Shown here piece after piece: positions 42,345-49,619 of a DNA stretch of 64,000 bases (its first letter is position 1; each line of letters starts with the position of its first letter). The position numbers and the translations under genes were made by a program. This stretch comes from JALOLV01 sp046295175 (GTDB lineage: Bacteria > Bacteroidota > Bacteroidia > Cytophagales > Spirosomataceae). A model generated the notes under the pieces. That model was not told the origin of the DNA and ran no database searches. It saw nothing but the letters and a program-made list of their open reading frames with translations. The stretch covers positions 1 through 64,000 of the forward strand of contig JBKBNY010000006.1 in the NCBI GenBank assembly GCA_046295175.1. The letters run 5' to 3'.

Positions 42345-43996
42345 ACTTTGTAAAGCGTAATTTTAAAAATACTCCCTTCGTTTAGTTCACTTTCTACTGT
42401 TATTGTACCGTTGTGTTTTTCGACGACTGATTTAACATAACTCAATCCTAAACCATATCCTTTTATATCGTGAACATCACCTTGCGGAACTCTAAAAAAT
42501 TTATCGAATATTTTGTTTTGATACTCCTTCGGAATCCCCAAACCGTTATCCTTTACAGTCAAACATATTTTGTCTGGTTCGTCTGTTAAATTAAGATTGA
42601 TTTGTGGATTTTTGCTGTATTTAAGGGCATTTTCAATCAAATTGTAAACAACATTTGTAAGGTGAATAATGTCTGATTCAATCATAAAATCATCACCCTT
42701 GTAATCGAATTCAATCTGTGCATTGTACTTTTCAAATTGAAGTTTCATTGTAGAAAGTACCTTCTGCACAATTTGTTTTAAATCATTTTTTTCAAATTTT
42801 AATTCGATTTCTTTCTGTTCAAAAATTGCCGTTTTCAAAACTTTATCGACCATCATTGAGAGCCGAGCAAGTTCGTTTTTTGAGATTTCGAGGTACTCTT
42901 TTGTTTTATCAGGATTCTGCAAAACATTAAAATTATTTAGAGCCTCAATTGCCACACCAACGGTAGTGATTGGAGTTTTTAGCTCGTGAGTAACATTGCT
43001 GATAAAATCATTTTTTAATATCGCCAATTTCTCCTGCCTTTTTAAATTTTGGTAAATTATGCCAAACGATAAAGAAGTTAGAGCTATGAGTAGAAATGAA
43101 AATAAAATTTCGGGTAAAATCTTTTTTATCAGGTAATAGCGATACTCTTCGTTTAGTGCTATAAATTTTTTTTCCCTTAACTTATTGGAAGGGTACTCCG
43201 AATAAATTGCTTTTTGGGGTTCTACAAAATTACTATCGGCTTTAATGACTCTATATTTGAGAGGTACTTTTGATTTGGCAAGTTTTGCATTCATTTTAGC
43301 TTCCAGTGCTTTTGCATCTAAATTTATCATATTGAGATTTATAACAATGTCAGCTTGTGTTGGCTTAGGTTTTGGTAGTGGAGGTAGTTTTTTGAAAATT
43401 TCTTGTTGGACTTTTTTATTAGAGTCTTTTGATGTGTTTATTGTCAGACTTGAAATCTGAGCTGAACTGAAAATCCCGTGTAATTTTAATTGTTTATCAA
43501 GATTTTTCTTTGAATTTGAATCTACCGTAATCGAAACCTGCTCAACCACTGGTAACTGATTGATATTTGATAAAACTCTTGAAACAAATTTTTTAGAGCT
43601 ACTATCATTAATATTTGTGGTTTTTGAAAGAAAAATCTGTACAACTCTACCTTTTGAAGAATCCTTCCAAAGTCCAGTATTTTTTTTAGTTGTGTCAAAT
43701 GTCATCCTAATAAACGATTCAGGAGCTGCCTTAACATTCAGATTCTTTGGTTTTGATTTAGGCTTATTTTGTTTAATGGCTTTTTCAATTTTAGGTTTGA
43801 TTACACTGGCAAGCTGTTTCTGTATGAGAGAATCTTGCAATTCAGAATACGATTTTTCTAAAGAGTTATCTATTTCTTTTTGTAAAACGTCTTTTTGTTC
43901 TTCATAGCTTTTTTTGAGCCAAAAGGCGTTGAATCCAATCAGTAGAAATATACTAATCAGAATAAGTATAGGGGCTATGTGTTTTCGTTTATTCAC
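42341..43996 (-). CDS. Membrane sensor histidine kinase
   Basis: 551 residues. A first membrane helix (about 8-27) is followed by a large extracytoplasmic region (about 30-288) rich in Lys and Pro. A second helix lies at about 292-314. HisKA has the phospho-accepting H337 in SNVTHELKTP. The ATPase domain has NLIENALKYS, DNGLGIPKEY and GYGLGLSYVKS. There is no HAMP or PAS domain. The sensed signal is unknown. It overlaps the response regulator by 4 bp and is divergent from the GLPGLI gene. Confidence 0.93.
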   Translation of the reverse strand: MNKRKHIAPILILISIFLLIGFNAFWLKKSYEEQKDVLQKEIDNSLEKSYSELQDSLIQKQLASVIKPKIEKAIKQNKPKSKPKNLNVKAAPESFIRMTFDTTKKNTGLWKDSSKGRVVQIFLSKTTNINDSSSKKFVSRVLSNINQLPVVEQVSITVDSNSKKNLDKQLKLHGIFSSAQISSLTINTSKDSNKKVQQEIFKKLPPLPKPKPTQADIVINLNMINLDAKALEAKMNAKLAKSKVPLKYRVIKADSNFVEPQKAIYSEYPSNKLREKKFIALNEEYRYYLIKKILPEILFSFLLIALTSLSFGIIYQNLKRQEKLAILKNDFISNVTHELKTPITTVGVAIEALNNFNVLQNPDKTKEYLEISKNELARLSMMVDKVLKTAIFEQKEIELKFEKNDLKQIVQKVLSTMKLQFEKYNAQIEFDYKGDDFMIESDIIHLTNVVYNLIENALKYSKNPQINLNLTDEPDKICLTVKDNGLGIPKEYQNKIFDKFFRVPQGDVHDIKGYGLGLSYVKSVVEKHNGTITVESELNEGSIFKITLYKV

Positions 43997-44002
43997 GATA
44001 CA

Positions 44003-44010
44003 AAATTATG
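44003..44010 (-). promoter_or_regulatory. Putative -7 box of the histidine kinase operon
   Basis: The minus strand reads TAATTTTG, a match to TAnnTTTG, 6 bp before the start codon, implying a leaderless or nearly leaderless transcript. Confidence 0.35.
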
Positions 44011-44094
44011 AGTTCTAATCTAACTTAAACTTTTCATTAACCTTAATTAACATTATTTCAATAATCATTAACCCATACTATTTTCTTTCTAAAA

Positions 44095-44102
44095 TACTTT
44101 TG
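44095..44102 (+). promoter_or_regulatory. Putative -7 box of the GLPGLI gene
   Basis: TACTTTTG matches TAnnTTTG, 30 bp before the start codon. No clear -33 was seen. Confidence 0.45.
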
Positions 44103-44132
44103 TGCTGTCAAAAATTTAACTCAAATAATAAA

Positions 44133-44867
44133 ATGAGAAAGCTATTTTATTTTTTCTTAACGATTTTTTCGTTTTCAGCTTTAGCCCAAAACCAGTCAGG
44201 CATTATTAATTATGAATTTAAGATTGATATGCACAAAAGGATTCAGGACGAACAGATGAGGGCTATGATTCCTAAGTATAGAATCAGTAAATATGAATTG
44301 CTTTTTACACCTATCGAATCGCTTTATAGACCAATTGTTGAAGATGAAGAACCCGAAACTAATTCATTTTCAAGTAATGGGGCAAACGTAACCATTAAAA
44401 CACAAACACCTCAAAATGAAGTTTACAAGAACTTTACGACTAATATTTTATTGAACGAAAGAGAACTTGCTGGAAAAAAATATCTGATTGAGGACTCTAT
44501 TAAAAATATTCCGTGGAAAATATTAACCGATACTAAAACAATTGCAGGTTATAATTGTTTAAAAGCTATATACGAAAATGTGGAACGCAAGCAAACTTTT
44601 AATGTTTGGTTTACAAGCGACATTGTTACCCCGTCTGGGCCAGAAGCTATTGCAGGTTTGCCGGGAATGATTCTTGAAATGGACATCAACAATGGCGAGA
44701 CAGTTATAACGGCCACAAAAATAACTTTCAAGGAGTTAAAATCTGAAATAAAGGCTCCATCAAAAGGTAAGAAAGTTACTCAAAAAGAATTTAATAAGAT
44801 TCGAGATGATTTCATGAAAGAAATGAATATGAACGGAGGTCCGAATATTAGAATTATTAGAAATTAA
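44133..44867 (+). CDS. GLPGLI-family secreted protein
   Basis: 244 residues from MRKLFYFFLTIFSFSALAQ, a signal peptide; the longer reading would start at a TTG inside the -7 region. The hallmark segment AIAGLPGMILEMDINNGE (about 179-196) gives the family name, and YNCLKAIYENVERKQTFNVWFTSDI precedes it. The family is common in Bacteroidota, exported, and of unknown function. It is divergent from the histidine kinase operon, which makes it a candidate target of that pair. A terminator follows at 44909. Confidence 0.9.
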   Translation: MRKLFYFFLTIFSFSALAQNQSGIINYEFKIDMHKRIQDEQMRAMIPKYRISKYELLFTPIESLYRPIVEDEEPETNSFSSNGANVTIKTQTPQNEVYKNFTTNILLNERELAGKKYLIEDSIKNIPWKILTDTKTIAGYNCLKAIYENVERKQTFNVWFTSDIVTPSGPEAIAGLPGMILEMDINNGETVITATKITFKELKSEIKAPSKGKKVTQKEFNKIRDDFMKEMNMNGGPNIRIIRN

Positions 44868-44908
44868 AGATTTACGGGAATGTTTGTTCCCTCATACAGT
44901 TTGTTGTT

Positions 44909-44942
44909 AAACTCATCGCCTCTTGGGTGGTGAGTTTTTTAT
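44909..44942 (+). terminator. Terminator of the GLPGLI gene
   Basis: AAACTCATCGCC (44909-44920) and GGTGGTGAGTTT (44926-44937) form a 12-bp stem with two G-T pairs, then a T-run. It lies 41 bp past the stop. Confidence 0.75.
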
Positions 44943-45035
44943 TTTAACTTATTTTAGTTTTAATGTTATTTTTTTTAGAGGAATTTTTATATTGCGAGCC
45001 TATTGCTAAAAAGTTATAGATTTAACTTGTAGAAT

Positions 45036-45455
45036 ATGAACAATCCATCTTGCCCTCAATGTGATTCAACAAATATTTCTCGGAATGGTATCATTAAAGA
45101 ACGCCAAAGATTCAAATGCAAAGAATGTGGCTATAATTTTACTGTCGAAAAAATTGGTAAAAGTATTGATAGCTATTATGTAATTAAGGCTTTGCAATTA
45201 TTTGTTGAGGGAGTGAGCTACCGTGAAATCGAACGTTTGCTTGGTGTTAGCCATGTTTCGGTTATGAATTGGGTCAAGAAGTACCAAATAAAAGTACCTA
45301 AACAAAAAGATTATCATCCAACCTATAAAGTGATGAATCATAAGGAATTAGCCGAATTCTACTCAAATCGAGAGAATCTCCGTGGTGCAGGAATGATTGT
45401 AACTGAGCTTGGTGATAAGTTTATGCTCATCAAATGGGAACGCTTTAAAAAGTGA
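45036..45455 (+). CDS. Lone IS1 InsA-like zinc-ribbon/HTH protein
   Basis: 139 residues. A zinc ribbon (CPQC at about 6-9, CKEC at about 29-32) is followed by a helix-turn-helix, GVSYREIERLLGVSHVSVMNWVKK (about 61-84). These match the DNA-binding half of IS1-family transposases (InsA). No DDE catalytic domain follows and no second frame continues it; instead there is a 45-residue tail of its own (ELAEFYSNRENLRGAGM). No flanking inverted repeats were recognised. It may be a transposase remnant or a domesticated DNA-binding regulator. A terminator lies at 45549. Confidence 0.75.
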   Translation: MNNPSCPQCDSTNISRNGIIKERQRFKCKECGYNFTVEKIGKSIDSYYVIKALQLFVEGVSYREIERLLGVSHVSVMNWVKKYQIKVPKQKDYHPTYKVMNHKELAEFYSNRENLRGAGMIVTELGDKFMLIKWERFKK

Positions 45456-45513
45456 ATTGAAGAAAGTTTTGTCCTATTTTTCATTCATAAAATGCTATTT
45501 CGCTAAAAAAATA

Positions 45514-45521
45514 TATCTTTG
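45514..45521 (+). promoter_or_regulatory. Orphan -7 box before a terminator
   Basis: TATCTTTG matches TAnnTTTG. A terminator lies 28 bp downstream, so any transcript would be about 65 nt. The -33 is weak. Confidence 0.3.
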
Positions 45522-45548
45522 CTAATTTATTATAGCTATTTTTATCAG

Positions 45549-45595
45549 ACTTTGTTTTACCTTTTTTCGAATCAGGTTAAACAAAGTTTTTTTTT
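45549..45595 (+). terminator. Terminator after the InsA-like gene
   Basis: ACTTTGTTTTACC (45549-45561) pairs with GGTTAAACAAAGT (45575-45587) with one mismatch, followed by a run of T. Confidence 0.75.
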
Positions 45596-45695
45596 GAATT
45601 TATTTTTATGACCGTCGTCACATTTTCTACATACTTTGCTATACTATTTTACCGTTAAAATCAACCATAAAATATCCGAACATCTATTTCATTTA

Positions 45696-45722
45696 TTTGT
45701 CTAAGGAGAATATTTATATTTG
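45696..45722 (+). promoter_or_regulatory. Putative porin-operon promoter
   Basis: TTTG at 45696-45699 and TATATTTG at 45715-45722. The spacing of 15 nt is shorter than usual. It would leave a leader of about 200 nt before the porin gene. Confidence 0.35.
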
Positions 45723-45936
45723 AAACTGGATTAATATTTTGAAAAAATGTCTTTTGTTAAAATATAATTTGGTCAATTGTAATAATCTATTAAGATTATA
45801 GTTTTAAATTTTAATTTTATAAAATCTTATATTTCTATATCTATTTAGCTGAACTATACCTTTTTTTTTGAGTTTTCAATTGTTCTGCGGAAGTTTGGTC
45901 TCAGTAATGTACAACAAAACCGCAATAAAGTTCAAT

Positions 45937-47319
45937 ATGAGAAAACTTACTATCACCCTAATGACGATGCTAACCATATTAACTGCTTATGGACAAGGCT
46001 CGACAGATTACGGAACCGGAATTAAACTCGACCTTAATCCCGAAAAAACTAAATTCATCCGTTTTATCACTTGGAATCAGACTTGGTTCAGAGCAACACA
46101 ATTAAATCCTGGAACAACTATTGGAGGCGAAGCTTTGAAGAATAATTACGATATTTCGGCTCGTCGTTTACGTATGTTAGCTTATGCACAAGTAAATAAG
46201 CGATATATGATTTTAGCTCACTTCGGTATTAATAACCAAACGTTTATTAATGGTGGTGGCTCTGGTACAACTGGAACTGGAGGCTACGGAAATGGTAAAA
46301 AGCCACAGCTTTTCTTCCATGATTTCTGGAATGAATACCACGTAGTTTTACCAACTAAAGAAAATAAAAATTCGAGTTTGTCGCTTGGGGCCGGGCTTCA
46401 TTATTTCATGGGTTTATCAAGAATGACTATGTCTTCAACACTAAACTTTTTGGCTGTTGATTCACCAATATTTAACTGGGCAACTGTCGATGTTTCAGAC
46501 CAATTTGTAAGACAATTTGGTTTTTTTGGAAAAGGTAAACTTAATAAACTCGAATACCGTTTTTCGCTTAATAAGCCATTCCATACAAACTTAGCTCCGA
46601 CAAATGTAACCGAATCGAGTAAAGCAGTTGCTGTTGATAACAACGGAAGAAGTAAGTGGGCAAAAACAGGATATGTAGAATATCAATTCTTAGATACTGA
46701 GTCAAATCTATTGCCCTTTAAAGTGGGTACTTATCTTGGCACAAAGAGAGTTTTTAACATCGGAGCAGGTTTTTATAGCCAAGCAGATGGTACTAAATCT
46801 TCGGTTAATGGTACTTTGTCAAGCCATAATATAAACCTATTTGCAGTGGATGCCTTCTTAGATATGCCAATCGGCGAAAAAACAAAAAATACAGCCATAA
46901 CTGTTTATTCGGGTTTCTTTAATTATAATTTTGGGCCAAATTACCTGAGAAATATTGGTATTATGAATGAAGGAGCAGTAGATGCAAATTATAAAGGTGA
47001 TGACCGTGTAATGGCAGGTGCGGGCAATGCCCAACCGATGATTGGTACTGGTCAGATTTTTTATACTCAAGCTGGATTACTCTTACCAAAAGCTTCTGAG
47101 AAACCAAAATTGAGAGTTCAGCCTTTTGTTGCCTTTACAAGTAAAAACTTTGACGCACTTCCAAAAACTGTTTCTAATTTTGATGCAGGTGTAAACTGGT
47201 TGATTGACGGTCATCATGCAAAAATCACCACTCAATATTCACTCCGTCCAGAATTAACGATGACGGGTAGTGCCAAAAAATACGGTGAATTTATCGCCCA
47301 ATTACAAATCTATTTATAA
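45937..47319 (+). CDS. Putative outer-membrane porin
   Basis: 460 residues from MRKLTITLMTMLTILTAYGQ, a signal peptide; the longer reading is rejected. The body is beta-barrel-like with many Gly/aromatic turns (SLGAGLHYFMGL, GYVEYQFLDTESN) and a final strand KYGEFIAQLQIYL ending near an aromatic-hydrophobic residue. It resembles selective porins of Bacteroidota. It is followed after 40 bp by the MFS transporter gene, so the pair probably moves one substrate across both membranes; the downstream acyl-CoA ligases suggest a short carboxylate. Confidence 0.8.
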   Translation: MRKLTITLMTMLTILTAYGQGSTDYGTGIKLDLNPEKTKFIRFITWNQTWFRATQLNPGTTIGGEALKNNYDISARRLRMLAYAQVNKRYMILAHFGINNQTFINGGGSGTTGTGGYGNGKKPQLFFHDFWNEYHVVLPTKENKNSSLSLGAGLHYFMGLSRMTMSSTLNFLAVDSPIFNWATVDVSDQFVRQFGFFGKGKLNKLEYRFSLNKPFHTNLAPTNVTESSKAVAVDNNGRSKWAKTGYVEYQFLDTESNLLPFKVGTYLGTKRVFNIGAGFYSQADGTKSSVNGTLSSHNINLFAVDAFLDMPIGEKTKNTAITVYSGFFNYNFGPNYLRNIGIMNEGAVDANYKGDDRVMAGAGNAQPMIGTGQIFYTQAGLLLPKASEKPKLRVQPFVAFTSKNFDALPKTVSNFDAGVNWLIDGHHAKITTQYSLRPELTMTGSAKKYGEFIAQLQIYL

Positions 47320-47359
47320 TTCAATCCTATTCATTATTCTATCTAAAATTATTAAAATT

Positions 47360-48937
47360 ATGTCATCAAAAACCAAAAGTTCGATGTTTTCTATCATTGG
47401 AGCATCATCTGTAGGAACAATGATTGAGTGGTACGACTTCTATATCTTCGGAAGTTTAGCAACCGTAATCTCAACTAAATTCTTTCCAAGTGGCAACGAA
47501 ACACTTGCATTTTTATCAACTTTAGCAACTTTTGCTGCAGGTTTTATCGTGCGTCCGTTTGGTGCTTTATTCTTCGGACGCCTCGGTGACCTTATCGGTA
47601 GAAAATATACTTTCATGGTTACTCTTCTTTTGATGGGTACCGCTACATTTTTCATCGGGTTGATTCCTTCATACGAAACAATCGGTATGCTTGCTCCAAC
47701 TTTGGTATTATTACTTCGCTTATTGCAAGGTTTGGCTCTTGGTGGCGAGTACGGTGGGGCCGCGACTTATGTGGCCGAACACTCACCAAACAACGAAAGG
47801 GGATATATGACTTCATGGATTCAGATTACAGCAACTGCTGGTTTGATTGTTTCGTTGATTGTGATTGCAGTTACAAAAGCCTCAATGTCTAAAGAAGCTT
47901 TCGATGATTATGGTTGGAGAATTCCATTTATTGCTTCAATTTTCATGATTGGTATTTCGTATATCATTCGCCGTAACATGCACGAGTCACCTTTATTTGC
48001 AAAAGTAAAATCGGAAGGCAAGACCTCGACAAACCCATTGAAAGAGTCTTTTGGAAATAAACTTAACATGAAATTTGTTCTTTTGGCCCTTTTGGGTGTC
48101 ACCATGGGACAAGGGGTAGTTTGGTACACTGGTCAATTTTACGCGATGTCATTCATTGAGAAAGTAATGAATGTACCCAAAGAGCAAGTTGATAGCATTT
48201 TGATTTGGGCTTTGTGTCTTGGTACTCCTTTCTTTGTAGTATTTGGTTGGTTATCTGATAAAATTGGCCGTAAATGGATTATGATGGCTGGTATGCTCAT
48301 TGCTGTGGTTTCATATCGTCCAATTTATACAAAAATGTACGAAACGGTAAATCCAAGTAATAAAACCGAAGTTACCGAAAAAACTGTAAAGCTCGCCGAG
48401 GTAAAAGAAAATGCTAAAAACAAAAATGGTGGAGTAGATTCAGTTTACACTGTTACAAAAGAATTTGCCGACGGAACATTATATAAAGAGGTTAAAACAG
48501 TTACACTGAACAACGGTGCTGTTGAGATGAAAGATGGTAAGCCAGTAGCAGATACCAAGAAAACGGTGACTATTACTGATTCAGACAAATGGACATTAAT
48601 TTGGATGGTATTTATTCAGATGATTTTCGTAACAATGGTTTATGGTCCGATTGCAGCATTCTTAGTTGAGATGTTCCCAGTAAAAATCCGTTATACCTCA
48701 ATGTCGCTTCCTTATCACGTTGGAAATGGTATATTCGGCGGATTATTGCCAACTATTGCAACGTTCTTAGTTACTCAGGCCAATTCGGCAAATTCAAAAG
48801 CCAAAGAAATGGGTCAAGCATTAGTTGTTGATAAACCTTACTTAGAGGGGCTTTGGTATCCAATAATTATTGCCGCGACTTGTTTTATTATTGGTACGCT
48901 TTACCTTGATGGAAAAGATAATAGAGTCCAAGAGTAA
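47360..48937 (+). CDS. MFS transporter, metabolite:H+ symporter (MHS)-like, with loop insert
   Basis: 525 residues from MSSKTKSSMFSIIG; the upstream codons overlap the porin gene and are rejected. The start is MHS-like: SVGTMIEWYDFYIFGSLA (about 13-30), FGRLGDLIGRKYTF (loop 2-3) and LLRLLQGLALGGEYGGAA (about 116-133). Twelve membrane helices are expected. About 80 residues (about 327-408), charged and rich in Val/Lys/Thr, are inserted between helices 9 and 10, a predicted periplasmic loop. MHS members carry osmolytes, citrate, ketoglutarate or shikimate. The context suggests acetate, propionate or another carboxylate. Confidence 0.88.
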   Translation: MSSKTKSSMFSIIGASSVGTMIEWYDFYIFGSLATVISTKFFPSGNETLAFLSTLATFAAGFIVRPFGALFFGRLGDLIGRKYTFMVTLLLMGTATFFIGLIPSYETIGMLAPTLVLLLRLLQGLALGGEYGGAATYVAEHSPNNERGYMTSWIQITATAGLIVSLIVIAVTKASMSKEAFDDYGWRIPFIASIFMIGISYIIRRNMHESPLFAKVKSEGKTSTNPLKESFGNKLNMKFVLLALLGVTMGQGVVWYTGQFYAMSFIEKVMNVPKEQVDSILIWALCLGTPFFVVFGWLSDKIGRKWIMMAGMLIAVVSYRPIYTKMYETVNPSNKTEVTEKTVKLAEVKENAKNKNGGVDSVYTVTKEFADGTLYKEVKTVTLNNGAVEMKDGKPVADTKKTVTITDSDKWTLIWMVFIQMIFVTMVYGPIAAFLVEMFPVKIRYTSMSLPYHVGNGIFGGLLPTIATFLVTQANSANSKAKEMGQALVVDKPYLEGLWYPIIIAATCFIIGTLYLDGKDNRVQE

Positions 48938-48986
48938 ATGTCATTGACCAAAATAATTTTGAAAACTTTTTAACTTAGAAAATATT

Positions 48987-49205
48987 ATGAACGCAATAAA
49001 AAAGATTTTAGGAGTAGTTTGGATTGCCATTGGACTATTCGCTGTGTATTACTTGATTGTAAATCAGGCTGTTACACTTTGGAACAAAGGTGGTGAAAAC
49101 ATAATCCCGGCAATTATTTATACAGTTGTTCTTTGCCCAATGATTGCAGGAGCTTTAGGAACCTTCGGACTGTATTGTTTACAAGGTGAGTACGATGAAA
49201 AATAG
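48987..49205 (+). CDS. Small two-helix membrane protein
   Basis: 72 residues with two membrane helices (about 7-24, ILGVVWIAIGLFAVYYLI; about 41-63, IPAIIYTVVLCPMIAGALGTFGL). It lies 49 bp after the MFS gene and is probably co-transcribed. Proteins of this shape are often found beside MFS transporters in Bacteroidota, but I cannot name the family with certainty. A role as a transporter accessory subunit is inferred from position only. A hairpin-forming sequence follows. Confidence 0.75.
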   Translation: MNAIKKILGVVWIAIGLFAVYYLIVNQAVTLWNKGGENIIPAIIYTVVLCPMIAGALGTFGLYCLQGEYDEK

Positions 49206-49276
49206 ATTTTCAAAATTTACTGTGACTGTAAATTTCAAAATAATAAGTGTAAGGCTTAGGGTTTAACAATGCAAGC

Positions 49277-49317
49277 AATGTATGTCGTAATGCGGTTTTA
49301 ACCCACCGACATACATT
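49277..49317 (+). other. Intercistronic hairpin
   Basis: AATGTATGTCG (49277-49287) and CGACATACATT (49307-49317) form a perfect 11-bp stem with a 19-nt loop and no T-run. It may be a processing site or a partial attenuator between the two small membrane protein genes. Confidence 0.5.
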
Positions 49318-49394
49318 CTTATTTTAAGATAATTTCTTTGAAATGTTAAATTTTTTATATTTTTTGCTATGCTTTTCAAATATTGTCAAAACGT

Positions 49395-49619
49395 ATGAAA
49401 GATTTACTCAAAGGACAAAAATTACTCGCTATTTGCTTGTTTTTTTGTTTTTTATTCAATTTTCCAATACTATCACTCCTAAACAATGACAAGCATTTTG
49501 GTTTTTTTCCAACTTTGTTTTTTTATGTTTTTATTGTTTGGATTATCATGATTGTTGTGGTTGGATTAGTAGTAGAAGAATTTAACAAAACCAAGTCAAA
49601 CCCAGATATAGATGAATAA
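49395..49619 (+). CDS. Small two-helix membrane protein before the symporter-kinase
   Basis: 74 residues from an ATG, rejecting a TTG four codons upstream. Two helices (about 12-27 and 39-59) are separated by a short Asn/Asp/Lys loop, and the tail is acidic. The last 8 bp overlap the symporter-kinase gene, so translation is coupled. The size, helix count and place resemble the DUF485/DUF4212 small partners encoded ahead of SSS symporters such as ActP. That suggests a small subunit of the sensor. Sequence similarity to DUF485 is weak by eye. Confidence 0.7.
   Translation: MKDLLKGQKLLAICLFFCFLFNFPILSLLNNDKHFGFFPTLFFYVFIVWIIMIVVVGLVVEEFNKTKSNPDIDE

Larger units (their letters stand above)
45456..45936. 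other. AT-rich intergenic region with promoter and terminator signals
   Basis: 481 bp between the InsA-like gene and the porin gene. It holds a TATCTTTG box at 45514-45521, a strong hairpin with T-run at 45549-45595, and a second promoter-like pair at 45696-45722. From the second, the porin transcript would have a leader of about 200 nt. No gene with convincing coding character was seen. Confidence 0.6.

Noticed and set aside
45036..45936. A complete IS1-family insertion sequence
   Set aside because: Only the InsA-like half is present; there is no InsB/DDE frame and no terminal inverted repeats or target duplication that I can see.
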